Source: Gamarada debralockiae (Eukaryota; Ascomycota; Leotiomycetes; Helotiales; Hyphodiscaceae). From it: 64,000 nt of DNA. A program made the translations under genes and the position numbers. The notes under the pieces were generated by a model. That model searched no databases and was not told the origin of the DNA. It was given only the letters and a program-made list of their open reading frames with translations. Positions within the stretch are counted from its first letter, which is position 1, and the number at the start of each line of letters is the position of its first letter. Of this stretch, positions 22,516-34,700 are shown piece by piece. Where the stretch lies: the NCBI GenBank assembly GCA_002803225.1, contig NXFV01001259.1:62001-126000 (forward strand). Direction: 5' to 3'.

Positions 22516-23499
22516 TTCGAATTGCAGAGGAGTGGTATAAAGGTAGTTGATTGCGCTAACCGTTGAAGGAAAATTCGAGCTTGCAGAAAACAATATCGAT
22601 TCTGCCAGAATCTGAATCTAAAGGGGCTTAGACTAAAAATCACCTGACTTCAGCGGTGAATGCAAATAAAGGCGTTTGACAAACCTCTCCCTGTTGCAAT
22701 TTTAACCTTTCTTCACATTAAAAGTTACAAAGACATACCAACGTTCGATGACTGTGCCTTGAGTGTTGGCACCCATTTGAGATCTTCTCGTAATCCTCGC
22801 CGAGCCTCTTTGAAGTTACTCGGTACTCACGTACAATTCGTTGGCAGCACAATAGAACGGCCCTGACACCCCAGTAGGAGAAATTCTATCTTAATACATG
22901 CCATGCCCTTGAAGCAGATTGGTAACTACTGATGGTAAATAAATCCAATTACTTCTAAGGGGAGCAAGATTCGATTGGGACGCAGTAAGGTATTGCTCAG
23001 CATGGAAGAGTATTTTGCTGAGTGTCTTCTCCCACGCACATTTGACGATGGGTTTAGTACAGCAGATTCGGAGCAAGACTGGGAGTAGGCAAAGTCACTG
23101 ACCGACAAGGCTTCCGTCCGGGCATCAATCAATCATAGAAAACATAGCGTTGGTTTCCGATAAAGAAGTTACAATTCCTCAAAATCATTCATCCAGTGTG
23201 AAGGATTGTGAGTAATGGATGTGCAGTGTACAACTGCCAAGCTCGATTGGAAGTCAAACATCGTTGAGCGTATTTAAACAATTGACTCTTCCTAATCATA
23301 TATGCTTCTCCCACTGCGTTAAGCCCGTTCATCGGACATGTCAATCAATTCCCCTCCTGGGATCGTGTTTCCCTTGAACCCAACTTTGGGTATTTCCACC
23401 ATGGGCTCCGTCTCGAAACAGCGCTCAGAGCCCAAATCGCTCAACGATAGTTCATTCGGATGGATTCAGGGTTGTCCAAACTTCCAAGTGCATCCACTC
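22516..23499. other. Intergenic, upstream of DRS1
   Basis: No gene is seen. The part next to 22515 should be the DRS1 promoter. The rest separates it from the decayed 2EXR locus. Confidence 0.4.
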
Positions 23500-24110
23500 C
23501 TTCGCTTCTCTATAGATAGACCTAGCCAATCATCTGAATCGCCTTGGTAATCACTGTGGATCATATAGGAAGGCCCGTCTGAGGCCGGGATGGCAAGCAT
23601 ATCATAGAGAACAGACACCTTCTCGCCGTTGTCGACCCAAGCGAAGAACGAAGTTCAGCTCCTCGAGGTTCTGGAAATGAGTGAGCATGGAGAACCAATT
23701 TTCAAGGCAATCAGCCCCGTATTGCCCCAAAGTTCCACTATAACCAGTGAGGCAGTCGGCCAGGGTAAGGGAGCGTAGAGATTGGAAAGTCGTCTCATGT
23801 ATGGTTTCAAAAGCCTCTCCCGAAGCACCATCTTATAGTCGTGGCAGAATAGCGTGTCCACAGTGGGATTGATATACATTGGCGGATGTCATCGTTCCGA
23901 ATTGAATACCAGGGTGAGGCTTCTCAAGGCTTCTTCTCTTGACTCCCGTGAGACACTGAGTATGGCGGGTTGTTTTGACGTGGGAGCTGATGAGTCGGCA
24001 CATCTCCCACGCGGGCTCCTATTTCGATGCTTTGACGCTCTGGGAGTGCCAAATGCCAGATTCAGTCTCGTAAATCGTGCGGTAATGGTGGAAACAGGTA
24101 TTTGTCTTCT
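23500..24110 (-). pseudogene. 2EXR-domain gene, decayed (copy B)
   Basis: Read on the minus strand from about 24105: FPPLPHDLRD, TGA (24064-24062), IWHLALPERQSIEIGARVGD. After a one-base shift comes ILSVSRESREEALRSLTLVF, NSER, TGA (23891-23889), and then PPMYINPTVDTLFC and about 50 more residues. The order FP-LP-DLR-IW / RESREEAL / YINP-VDTL is the standard 2EXR layout. Both stops occur where Arg is expected (LRD-R-IW, SER-R/Y-H), so CGA-to-TGA changes are likely. A further shift is needed near 23670 to read HFQNLEELNFVLRLG, which resembles QFPNLDQLIFIL in copy C. No start codon or first exon is seen. Confidence 0.75.
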
Positions 24111-24948
24111 TTTTGATGAGTATCTGCCTAAATCATAATATCAGAATGGACGATTCAATAGGTACCGTTAGAAGAGTACAAGGAAGAAACAGTATCGATT
24201 GACCGATTCGGCTAAGTGATTTCCATTCAATCGCTCCATTAAGTTCCGCGAACAAAGTACGAATAATCAACTAGACTGAATGATCGATGTTACTTACCTG
24301 GAGCTGCTGATGCTGTGTTTAGGCAACGTCACTGGAGAGGCGGCTATGTGTCTTTGTCTTGAATGTCTGGGATGCCTGAATTGGAGTTCAAGTTAAGGAA
24401 TCAAGAAGAGCGTGAATGAATGAGAGAAATGGCAGCTGTAAAGTACTAACTTACCTAGGAACCTCGAGTTCCCTCAAGGAGGAATGACGTCGAGCTCAAT
24501 GTCGATCCTTCACGGCGACGCTGACACGAATCCGCCAATCAATTTCAGGGATTTCACTCCTTCAGGGTCTTTCTCATGGGCACAGCAACTACTATCACGA
24601 TCACTTGCGGGGAGCTGCAGAACTATCGTACAGTATACCTGCGGAGTTCTTGACAGCCAGTAACAAGCGTCAGCGATGTAATGTGAGGTCCAATCTCTCA
24701 GGCATGGGAAGAGTTGTATAATCAAGGTAAAGCAACCTCCGTATAAAAACCATTCCATGAATTGATCTACCGTTCTTTCCCATTCTAGCCAACTTTGACA
24801 CTTACCGCTTTCTCCGTACCATTCCCTTGAACACGGCTTCAGGAACCTTCCACTCTGTATTCTCCCTTGAAAGCTCTGAAATACCCCTTATTACATACTT
24901 ATAGTAACTCGGAATGTCTCTAGGGTCTAGCCAGACCTTTTTTGGTGG
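24111..24948. other. Intergenic between two 2EXR pseudogenes
   Basis: No gene or repeat is recognised. The first few hundred bases may include lost upstream exons of copy B, but no coding match was found. Confidence 0.35.
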
Positions 24949-25885
24949 TCATCGACAAGCCTCAGCTATTTCACCCAAATAGCCATCATCCATAGGGCCA
25001 AAAGAAGACCACCGTGAGAATGGAATCGAAAACACATCATAAAGAATTCCATCGCAGCTTTCGCATTCATCCTGGTAATTGAGGATGAAGATGAGTTGAT
25101 CAAGATTCGGGAACTGAAGGATGCTGGCACTCAAATGGCGGAATAAAACCTCTGGACTGCACCTCTCCATTCGAAACCAGGTTGGTCTATAACTCCCATT
25201 AAAGCTAAAGAGCGTAGAGAGCCTAGGACACTGTCGTGTGTGTCTTGTAGTTATGAATAGAAAATTGCCACCCGCACAGAAGTTTGTCGACCGCTGGGTT
25301 GATGTAAATCCGGGGAGGTCTCTTTTCGATATTTTGATATACCGGATCCAAATCCACTATGCTGTTTAATGCGTCGTATCTGGGCTCCTTTGAAAAGAAT
25401 AACAATGCTGTGTTGAGTCGAAGACGCTTTTTTCTTGTAGAGGCTGGGGACATGGTGCGTTCAAATTTAAGGAGTGATAACTCGTGTCTCTACAAATGAG
25501 CTGTGCCAAATCCAGGCTCTCAATTCCCCGGATTAGTGGGGAAACGACTTAAATTCAGTAGTTGGCGTCGAAGATGGCGAGGTTTCTTCACCCTGATGAT
25601 GTTGGAGCGAAAGTGACGTTAGCCGATCGATCGTCGACTGCTGTGGAGTAATTGATCGTTGAGGAGTAGAATAAAACGGATTCCCTATCTTCGACTCCAG
25701 GTCATCGATCCTTGACTGCATCTAATGAGTTGTTTTCGAGGACTTTGCTGAATCATCTGTTTGAAGTTATCAAATGATTCAGCAGGCAGTTTCAAACTTT
25801 GGCTTACAGGTTGTCGCATTTGAGACAGAAGCCACACTTCAGAGTCGCTGGCGAGGGCAGCAGAATGAACCTTCGGAGGAGGCAT
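24949..25885 (-). pseudogene. 2EXR-domain gene, decayed (copy C)
   Basis: A plausible first exon (25885-25808, MPPPKVHSAALASDSEVWLL) joins across an 86-bp GTAAGC...CATTAG intron to MQSRIDDLESKIGNPF, a short coiled-coil-like start common before 2EXR domains. The same frame then reads FKSFPH, stop, SGELRAWIWHSSFVETRVITP, stop. A second frame gives TALLFFSKEPRYDALNSIV and PPRIYINPAVDKLLCGW, and a third gives LFSFNGSYRPTWFRMERCSP and LQFPNLDQLIFILNYQDE to a stop at about 24949. So the full 2EXR architecture is present but broken by at least two stops and two frame changes. Confidence 0.72.
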
Positions 25886-26472
25886 CGTCTAGAGTTTTTG
25901 ACTGCGCAATTAAATAAAAAAAATGCATTCTTTGGACGGAAGAGAAGTCACGTCTGTCTATTACCAATTCCAAAGATGGAAGTGGCTAGAGAAGGAGTAT
26001 CTTTGCAGGTACTGGCCAGCACAAATATTGGTTCAAAGTACGTAATTATCGAATCACCAAGAAAACATAAAGCCAAGACTTTGGGTTTTATCTCCTCTAT
26101 TGCAAGCTAGAATACAAAGGGCTTATCTAATAAGGGATTGAGATCGAAGTATTAGAAGAAGGAGCATGCAGTGTGGGGTATTTTGAGAAAAATGAAAGCT
26201 AGTGGTATGTCTAACAAGAAAGAAACGCAAGTGGTGTATGGGACAACTCCCGTATGAAAATGTGAACGAATAGTCGAATCTCATATCCCATGCGGAAGCA
26301 TTAGGAATCGAGGTCGGCTTTTTCAATTCCACCATCTCATGGCGAGGAGGGTGTCATGCAACGAAAAATCCAAACAAAGCTGAAATGTTGTCGAGTCAAG
26401 GCAACTCGAGAGCCCAACGATTCATCAGTAGCATCCAACACAGAAATCCGAGCACCATTTTGCGCTCCAGCT
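25886..26472. other. Intergenic, 3' of the GNAT-tailed gene
   Basis: Nothing coding is recognised. The stretch lies between the start of 2EXR copy C and the stop of the GNAT-tailed gene, both on the minus strand, so it is a tandem spacer with a likely 3' untranslated end. Confidence 0.4.
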
Positions 26473-29341
26473 TCAGAGGAATGGAGGAAACTCTCTATCA
26501 GCAGAAGCTTCCTTAGCGAAGAAGATGATATCGGCGAAGTTGGCTCCTGAACGGGTAGTTGAGGTTCTCGCAGTACGTTGAATTCTGCCTTCCTCGTCGA
26601 AGAAGTAACGTCGTAGGAAATTCTTCATCCACTCGTAGTTCGGATCGTCCTTGGGCTGAACAGCATATTGGATGACCAGCTGGTGCCATTTCTGAACGCC
26701 GCCCAAGTTGTAGACGGCATCATCGGTCGGATTCATCCAGTCGTAGCCGTCCCTAGCTCTGTGGAATGAACAGTCAGTAAATGAATATGAGGGAACTTTG
26801 AGAAAGCGAGTAAGATGCTTGGAGGGTTGGAATGAAAGCCTCTTACCCATATCCGTGAGCCATGCTTTGGATCAAGCGATCGAGGAGACTCTGACCAACT
26901 TTCTTTCTGGTGAACTCTGGGTGGACGTAGAATTGCAGGTTGGCTGTAAACCGAGAGCGTCCAGTTCTTGCTCCACTAATTCCGTAACAGTAGGTCTCCG
27001 CGTAACCAAAGCCAATGATTGCCTCACACTGCGGCAGTGGGGCTTTTCCTTTATATGCAGCGCGATTCTGAACTTCCGTCTCCGATGGCAACGGCATCTT
27101 TCCTCTAACTGCTACAATGATGGGAAGTTTCTCGGATTTCGTATGCTTGATAAGAAAATCAACATCTCCCTCTGCAATAGGAGCTTGATCTTCAGTAGCG
27201 ATCGAGTTTAACGCATAGTAGTTGTAAATACCAGTGATACCCTTCAAATCGGCTTCGTTGGCGGGTCTAAAATATGAGTTAGCAAGGTCATTACTGGACA
27301 TCGTAAAATTGGCACATAAGATACCAATCCCCTCGGCTTACCTTAGGTACACGTCAATAGTCGGTTTGTATGGATGCTCCTCTGGTCTCTTCAACTCAAT
27401 CGCGCGATTATGGTCCTCATGTGCTTTAGCCCAATCCTGGGTAGCTTTTTTTCTCTTGTCCACTTTCCTAAGGAAAGTCTTCGATGCCATCTCCGCCGTT
27501 TGTAATGGACGTCTATTTTCATTCTCGGACTTGGCGACATCTGGTTGACAGTCAGTATTTGTACATCTTGCAAATGGAAAAGCACAGGGAGGGTTTTGAA
27601 CGAGGAGCTGATAATACAGAAAAGAATCGCTCAAGCAGACGGTGACTAGAAGGAGGGGGGATATCACAACCCAGGGAGCATAATCCAGTAGAAAATAATC
27701 ATTCAAATAGAATCACTCAGACGCAGACAGTAATTGGAAGAAGGGCATATGAAGAACGCCGGAGAGGATGATCCAGTAGAATCGCTCAGAAGCAGCTAGT
27801 AATTGGAAGGAAGGAAATATAGAGCTTACCCGGCATTGTAATTGGGTGATCGATTGGCGACTCGAAGCCTTTCTCCCCGACCCATACGGCAAGTTCGAAT
27901 TTTGGATCCTTTATATCAACTGCCACCGATGGACCCCGAGGTACGCTTGGCTCCCAGTCTTGCCGAATGTACTTGGGCATGAAGCTATTATCGAAAGCTC
28001 CGCGATCCGTTTCCCATTCAACTGGAGCTGGGCGCCAGGCCTTGCCATCCCAATCGAGAAATTCATTCTTTGGATCCTGGCCCTGGGAAGCCCGTACATT
28101 CTCCTTAGCCTTCTCTTCGACGCCAGTATCGCTGATCTTATCCTCAAAGCCATCGCTTGAGTGTGGACGCTCAAAACCTGCCTTCACAAGGTCGTCTACG
28201 CTGGAGAGTAAGCCAACCGCCTTTGCATCATTAGACCTGCAACGAACGGAGTTAGCAATATCCTACTCTATTTGAACGATTGTAGTGGCACCTTCTGACG
28301 AACTTACATCAACGGCGGGGTAGTCTTTACTGCAAGATCCCGAGGGCTAAACGCAGAGTGCGGATCGACTTTACCAAAAGGACCCACGTTCAACTTTTGA
28401 TTTGAGCTTGCCACCTTAAGAGTAGCGCCACCATTTTCACCTGACTTTGATGCGACTGGAAGTGTCTGAGTAGACCTTTGACCGCCAGTGAAGGTGTACT
28501 TCTTGCCACTGGCTACTGGAGCCTTAATTTGGTTGCTCAAGAAGGCCTGAAAGTTGTTGTCGCTCGCGGCAGTAGGGATAAATTTGGGTTGACGAGGAAG
28601 GAGCATAGATGGCTGTACTTCAGGCGGTGACTGCGGAGCATCGGCTGTAAAGGGTTGCACAGGCTGTGGCTGCGCTGCAGTTGAACACGCCTTCTCAGCA
28701 GCGGCCTTCTTCTTGGCTTCCGTATCGACTGTGACTTTCTTGTTCATGAAAGACAAAAACTGATCCTCATAGCTTGGCTTGGCACTTGAGATGGGTTGGA
28801 CAGGATGCATTGTCGGTGTTTCCTGGAGACGGGCAGGTGGTGTTGCGATAGCCGGCATACCATGGTTTGAAGACCTCTGAATCTCTTTCTGATTGCCATT
28901 GTTCCGAACAGGATAGTTTTCAATTGGAAGGTGCGTCTCTTGAGGGACAGGCTTGACTTGCAAGTGCGGCGGCGTAGGTTGATTCCGGCTCGCGTTAGAC
29001 TTCGATGGTGTGTTGAAACCTCTCAGATGAGGAGGGATATATGATGGCTTTGAATCGGAGGTCTGAACCTGGTATTCTACGGTGTTCTGGGCACCTAGCT
29101 GGGGCTGTTGGAGGTGGGGCGGAATGTACGCGTCTTGAACGAACGATCCGGTGTTGATATAAGGACGTGCAATGTTCTGGGCTTGTTGTAATAGCACTTG
29201 AGCCATAGCGATATCATTATTAGTTCGATCATTTAACCAGAATGAGAGCATAGACTTACTGGGTTGGTTCGACGGAGTTCTCCACATTGAAGATCCGAGG
29301 CCAGCAGCGCCGAGTCCTGTGCGTGCACTAGGTCGAGACAT
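26473..29341 (-). CDS. Uncharacterised protein with C-terminal GNAT-like domain
   Basis: Exons 29341-28308, 28236-27830, 27540-27342, 27266-26847 and 26758-26473 keep one frame and give 781 residues. A further 63-bp segment (29259-29197) has a strong GTAAGT donor and an in-frame AAG acceptor, so it is either a first intron or 21 codons. The N-terminal half is low-complexity with YIPPHLQ and SYIPPHLRGF repeats and many Gln and Pro. The middle has DWDGKAWRPAPVEWETDR. The C-terminal 235 residues look like an acetyltransferase fold: FRPANEADLKGITGIYNYY at its start, AIIGFGYAETY, and LQFYVHPEFTRKKVGQSLLD, the acetyl-CoA loop region. Substrate is unknown. The third intron, 289 bp, is unusually long and contains an imperfect duplication. 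Confidence 0.78.
27541..27829 (-). repeat. Imperfect duplication inside a long intron of the GNAT-tailed gene
   Basis: Within the 289-bp intron, the stretch 27682-27745 and the stretch 27770-27815 share ATCCAGTAGAA, (A)TCRCTCAGA and AGTAATTGGAAG in the same order, separated by about 25 bp. The first copy carries an extra block of about 18 bases. This suggests a local duplication that lengthened the intron. Confidence 0.6.
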
Positions 29342-30433
29342 GGCTTCAAATTTGTTGGAGGGGACAATCGAGTCTTCTTTTTCAAAGCTTGAACAGTTTT
29401 CAGTGACTGATTCCTGGATACTTTGTTGTCGTCCAGGCTCGATTCGATGAAGTCAGGATGAGAGGCAGTGAACCTCTCAAGCGCGTTGTCAAAAGTGAAC
29501 AAACACGGCCTCTCTTGCTGGGGTAGGTTTGATCTTTCAGTACTGCAATGAAGTCAACTTTCAATCCTTGAAATGAGATAAACGATCAGAGATTGTACAA
29601 TAAAATGGTACTGCTTGGGGTCCTATTGCTGAATGCCATAAAGTACCTCGTCTTGCTCATCAATGCAAAGTTGCAGTGGTAGAGAGGGGCGATATGTTGA
29701 ATCCAGTCGCGTGCCGAACAGGACCTTGAGACTCAGATGTGATCTCAGAGATTGTGTTTTGAGGAAGGGGAGATGATGTGAGGATGAGGCAGGTTGAAAG
29801 TAGATGTAGATAAGATGTAGGTAGATGAGATCAGGTTGGGAATGTCAAGTGAAGAAGTTGACTTGAACTGACTTACAGAAGAATCTGCGCGAGATACGCC
29901 TGCCTCTTTTCAAAGAAGTAGTGGTAGGTATATGACGTGGTGAGTGGCAGGAGACTGTTCAAGTTGAAGACGAAGTTGATCCCAAAACAGAATGATCGTC
30001 TGGGATGAAAAGATTGAGAGAATATTGTGTGATGTTGTGTTGGTTTGTGATGAAAGACCCTGTGAGTCAAGGATTTAATTCGAGGAAGTGTAGGTCACTT
30101 TAACGGCTGGTGAATTGGTTAAGCAAATTTAACATTTTTTAAGAGGTTGGTTGAAGGGCAGAGAAAGGGAGAAATGGGAACATAGTACTAGCTTGGCCCG
30201 AGAAACCTCGCATCAACTCTCCTCTGAAGACCACGTCTCAACTTGAACGCCAAATATCGCAGAAAGATTTATTTCTTCTCTGCTTCTTTGGGCTCAAGAC
30301 GGTACCCTCTTTTCTAGAAGCAATTGCCAGGACGAAGGTGATGACCACGTGACCAGATATTTATCTCCAAACATGGAGTCGGTTGCTGGTCCTTGAAGGA
30401 TTTTCACTCCATCACTCTTCCACAAACTGCAGA
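29342..30433. promoter_or_regulatory. Divergent region between the GNAT-tailed gene and ARL2
   Basis: The two genes point away from each other, so both promoters lie here. On the minus strand a GTAAGT donor at about 29878 and a TTCATTGCAG acceptor near 29545 suggest a 5'-untranslated intron of the GNAT-tailed gene. A GTCACGTG-type site (reverse, 30346-30353) lies about 80 bp upstream of the ARL2 start. Confidence 0.4.
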
Positions 30434-31241
30434 ATGCTGTCAATTTTACGGAAAGCAAGACTAAAGGACAAGGAGATGAGAATTCTCATGCTGTAAGGCC
30501 TCCTGCGGATATAATGGCATTGTTTGCTGATCTTTTCCCCAGCGGCCTTGACAATGCTGGAAAGACAACTATAGTCAAGAAGATTATGAATGAAGATGTC
30601 AACAGTGTCAGCCCAACACTTGGTTTCATTATCAAGACTATTGACTATAACGGGTATGTCTTCAGAGTCTTTCAGCGCGGACGTTTACACTGACCGAACT
30701 CAAAAGATACAAGCTCAATATATGTGAACGCGACTACTCTCAGGCTCGATACAGACCTGCTGATGCAACGTAGGGGATGTTGGAGGGCAGAAGACACTTC
30801 GTTCATATTGGAGGAATTATTTCGAGAAGACTGATGCGCTGATCTGGGTGGTCGATGCAACAGACCGATTAAGGATTGGAGATTGTCGTGATGAACTACA
30901 CGGTCTTTTACAGGAGGAGGTTCGCCATCCATAGTACTTCTTTGTGCCTGGATCCTTTACTGACATAATCTGCAGAGACTCTCTGGGGCAAGCTTGCTCG
31001 TGTTTGCAAACAAGACCGATGTGAATGGATGTATGGACGAAGTAGAGATCCAAAAGGTAGGTGAAGCTTGATGTCGTTGAAAGAGGCGGAAGGCGCTAAC
31101 CACATTCAGGGGCTGGAGTTGGGTGCTATCAAAACACATAAATTGCACATAATTCGATGCAGTGCCATCTCAGGGGCAAACCTCCAGGAAGGCCTTGCTT
31201 GGGTTGTGGAAGACGCCAAAGCAAGATTGTTCCTTTACTAG
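30434..31241 (+). CDS. ARL2: ARF-like GTPase Arl2
   Basis: Six small exons (30434-30492, 30543-30653, 30707-30723, 30774-30919, 30976-31056, 31110-31241) give 181 residues with no internal stop; the usual length is about 184. All GTPase motifs are present: GLDNAGKT (G1), the switch I Thr in SPTLGF (G2), WDVGGQ (G3, its Trp split by an intron), NKTD (G4) and CSAISG (G5). The start [18 protein letters not shown] and the end [13 protein letters not shown] are those of Arl2/Cin4/Alp41 rather than Arf1, and no N-myristoylation Gly follows Met1. Arl2 works with tubulin cofactors in tubulin folding and microtubule assembly. No exon is long enough to show as a normal ORF, and exon 3 is only 17 nt. 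Confidence 0.93.
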
Positions 31242-31701
31242 GTTTTTTCAGGTCCCACAGCAAAACTCAGTTCGCTCTTCCTTGATGCTTCCTCAACAAA
31301 GACGCAAATTACAGGGATGCGCGTTGTGGTACAGCGCTGCTCAGAGGTGGGATAAACAAACAGCCAGGTTCGCGGAGTTGAACATCATGTAAATAAACCA
31401 CAGAAAATTATTTTCTGGTTATTTTCGTCGATCTGGAGTACGCAGGTACATCTGGATCTCGTAGAACCCAATGGTACACAAATTACATAGACGGTTGGCC
31501 GCAAAAGAAGCCCTGAAACGTTGAAGGAAGAACAACTAGCGAGCTTAGAACTCTCCGTAATCCCTGACCCATTACTTTCTTGTCTTCAATTGACTAGCAA
31601 ACCCCACTGGCGATGTGTATGTGACATACTTTACATTGTATTGCCGTGCATCGTTTTGATGAGTATTTTGTAGATACGTCACTCACCTCTCCCCTCTCAA
31701 T
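31242..31701. other. Tandem spacer between ARL2 and the gelsolin-type gene
   Basis: Both neighbours run rightward, so this holds the ARL2 3' end and the promoter of the next gene. No specific element is recognised. Confidence 0.4.
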
Positions 31702-34700
31702 ATGTCCTCAACAGCCGACGATTCGGAGGACGTTTCTGATTTTCTCCTCCGTATCAAAGAGCTTGGCGTCAGACGAGATCAAGAGGACGAAGAAAGAAAC
31801 AGGAAGCTGGAGGAAGAGATTTTGCAAGGCAGAAAGGAACGACAGGCACGTCGTGCTGGTAGGTCAATCCAATCTTGACGGCAAGGTGCTGTTGTGACAG
31901 CTCATCTTGCTTCAATCTCTGGCTGACGAAAAGCAATTTAGAACGCGCCAGATCTATTTCACCCACGAAATCCTCTCCTTCGAATACTCCAACTACTTCT
32001 AGAGTGTCTGTGCTACAAGCAAGCACCTTGTCACACACATTGTCCCCTAAAATTGAGCCGGATCCGCAACAAGAAGATTCTGAAGCAAGACGCGACATGT
32101 TGGTTGACGACGCGATGGATCAATTAACGGGCACCTCAACCTCCCCCACGAAAGAGAATACTGCACCGATTGACATTGAAAGAGATATTGCTGGTCTGAA
32201 AAGGGTCTCCTCGATTAAAGCGTCTCCTTCGAGTGCCATGCCTCCTTCCAAAAATTCACCTCTCTCATGGCAACGCCGCCCCAATTCACAATCTTCTGAC
32301 CGCCCGCGAAGTCGACCACTATCAATGGTAGCTACAGAAAATGCTGCGCGATCTCCAAGAGCCACCCCCGAACCTCCATCAGCCTCTGCAGCAGAGCCGA
32401 CTCTCTCACGCGACCAAATTGCACAATCCCTCGCATCGAAGGACCCAGCTTGGTTTCGCCAGACAGCGGACAGAGGACTGAGTTCGCCAGCATACAGGAG
32501 GAATCAGGTTGAAGACGAAGATAGGTCGGATCATGGGTCGAATTCCTCTCGAGTACAAATGCCAGGAATGGCTCGCGAAAATTCACAACCCGAGAAAACA
32601 ATGGATGAGCCAGTTGAGAGATCATCGTCCCCATCAAGAAGTAGCACGTTTGGAAGCGGTTCTAGGAGCTCATATCTATCCACGCCGGCGCTGTCAGGCG
32701 GTATTGGTTCCCCAATTCCTCTGACCAGCGCACAGAGACTGGATCCGCCTACCCTGGACTCAGAAGTCAAAATGTCACCATCACAAGGTCGTATTTCATC
32801 CGACAGACTGGACCGACCGGCATCTCCTACGAAGGGCATGGGTGGCTTTGTACAAAGTGCTATGATGAAGAGATCAGACAGTGTGAACAAGAGATGGAGT
32901 GTGCAATCTCCCCCGGGCCTAAGTAGAGGTAACTCTGTGGCAAGCAATCGAAGCACCCAGGATCCCACTTCCAGCCTTGCTTTGGGCAACATTGTAAATG
33001 CCACAGCAGGGGCATCCAGACCGTCCAGTTTGAGTCGAGATAACTCCCCACTGCCACTCTCAAGACCAACGTCAAGTCATAGCAATGCTACTGTCACTCA
33101 AGACGGTCGTCCAGGCACTTCAAGTTCTATGAGGAGCAGTATGACAACATCTACAACCAACGATGGATTCGTTAAGCCCTCGCTTCCTGCCTCTCGCTCA
33201 CATACTCCGAAAGTTAGCCAAGAAGAAACCTCTGCGGAGCCTCCCTTGCGCATCGAAACAACACCGCCAAGCAGTCCATCGAAGACCATGGATCCCAAGA
33301 GATGGAGCCCGACGAAATCTAGTTGGCTAGAAAGTGCTCTGAAAAGGCCGGAATCTCCAAAGCCTAAACCTGTTCCTCCTCCACAGCAACCGGCATGGAT
33401 GTCAGAGATCAGCAAGGCAAAACAAAAGGGGAGTGTTGACTTAGGTCGCAGCCCAACTACTGGTCCCAAGCATGAGGTCAGTATTGGTGGCTTGATGAGA
33501 TCGCCTCCTCCCGGTGGACTTGTGAAGCCATTAAGCATAGGAGGTCTTCCTGCAGGTTTTTCTTCCGGCATGACTCCAAAAACTGGCGCCGAAAGCATCA
33601 GTTCGCAGGACAGCAAACTCTCTCCTAGTAAGAGTGAACCAGCCGAGAAAGCTTCTCCATCTCCTCCAGCTGGTATCAAATCACCCCCTGCGTATGGCAA
33701 AGTTAAGCCCGAAACTCCGCCGAAAAAGGATTTCCGAACCGTTTTGAAGCCCCGCCCACTCCCTGCTGATAGTACCGGAAAGGAGGAACCAGAGTTCAAG
33801 AATGTTTTTGGTCAACTGCGCCGCACAAAGACGCAGAACTATGTTGCACCGGATGAACTGAAGGACAATATCACGCGTGGGAAAGCTGCTCTCAATCTCA
33901 CAGGTGGACCCAAAAAGACGGAGCGCAAGGACGAATTCAAAGAAGCCATCTTGAAGAAGAAAGAGGATTTCAAGAAAGCTCAACTTGAGGGAAAAGGTGT
34001 CACTAGATCTACAAGTGGAAGTAGTCAAGATGCTGCTCTGCCTGAAGCGCTTGCGAAGAGAAAGGTCCTAGGAAAGTCAGATTCAAGTACATCGGAATCC
34101 AGCTCGGCTCCCTTGGACTCGCCTACAAGACAGCGAACTGTCCGGGAATCGCCAATGCCTACCTTGCCTCCGGAGACCAGCGCGCCTAACCGTCTTCAGG
34201 GCAAAGAGGCTATTGGAAGTAAACTTGCTGGCCGTTTCAACCCTGCTCTCGCTGGATTGCTTGCTCGAGGACCGCCTTCCGCAGCCAGTGAGACCTCGCG
34301 GTCTTCAAGTCCCGCTACTTCCCAGCCTACAGTCAGTATGAGCACATCAACTACCAATGCAGACGTTCCGGAAGCTGGTCCTGGTCCACAACTCACACAT
34401 ATGACGAAGGCCCGCGCTCGTGGTCCTCGAAGAAAAGCACCTTCAGCTCCTGCAGCTACTACTGCTCCAGAGGAGAATACTAAGGTGGGCTTTCCCTCTG
34501 TACCAGATCCGGAACCGCCCACCAGGCGATTGAATGACCTTGGAAGCACAAAGACCCAATCTCCCGCAAAAATGGAAACATCGTCCCAACCCGACATTGA
34601 AAATCCAGCATCACAGCCCCCTTCTCCGCGCAAGCTGGATATGAAGAGACGGTCTCAATTCCTCCAAGAAGCTCCGAACAAGAGTAACAAGGGAGAACCG

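Noticed and set aside
22516..22593. Upstream ATG of DRS1 at 22593
   Set aside because: It adds 26 residues without the charged character of Drs1 N-termini; the ATG at 22515 starts a natural MAPSTKRK sequence.
29233..29502. 89-codon frame upstream of the GNAT-tailed gene
   Set aside because: It overlaps the first exon in another frame and has no recognisable content; the region is more likely 5' untranslated.
33098..33799. 233-codon open frame on the minus strand inside the gelsolin-type gene
   Set aside because: It is antisense to the Ser/Pro-rich part of a long real exon; such biased composition creates long opposite frames. It has no domain.
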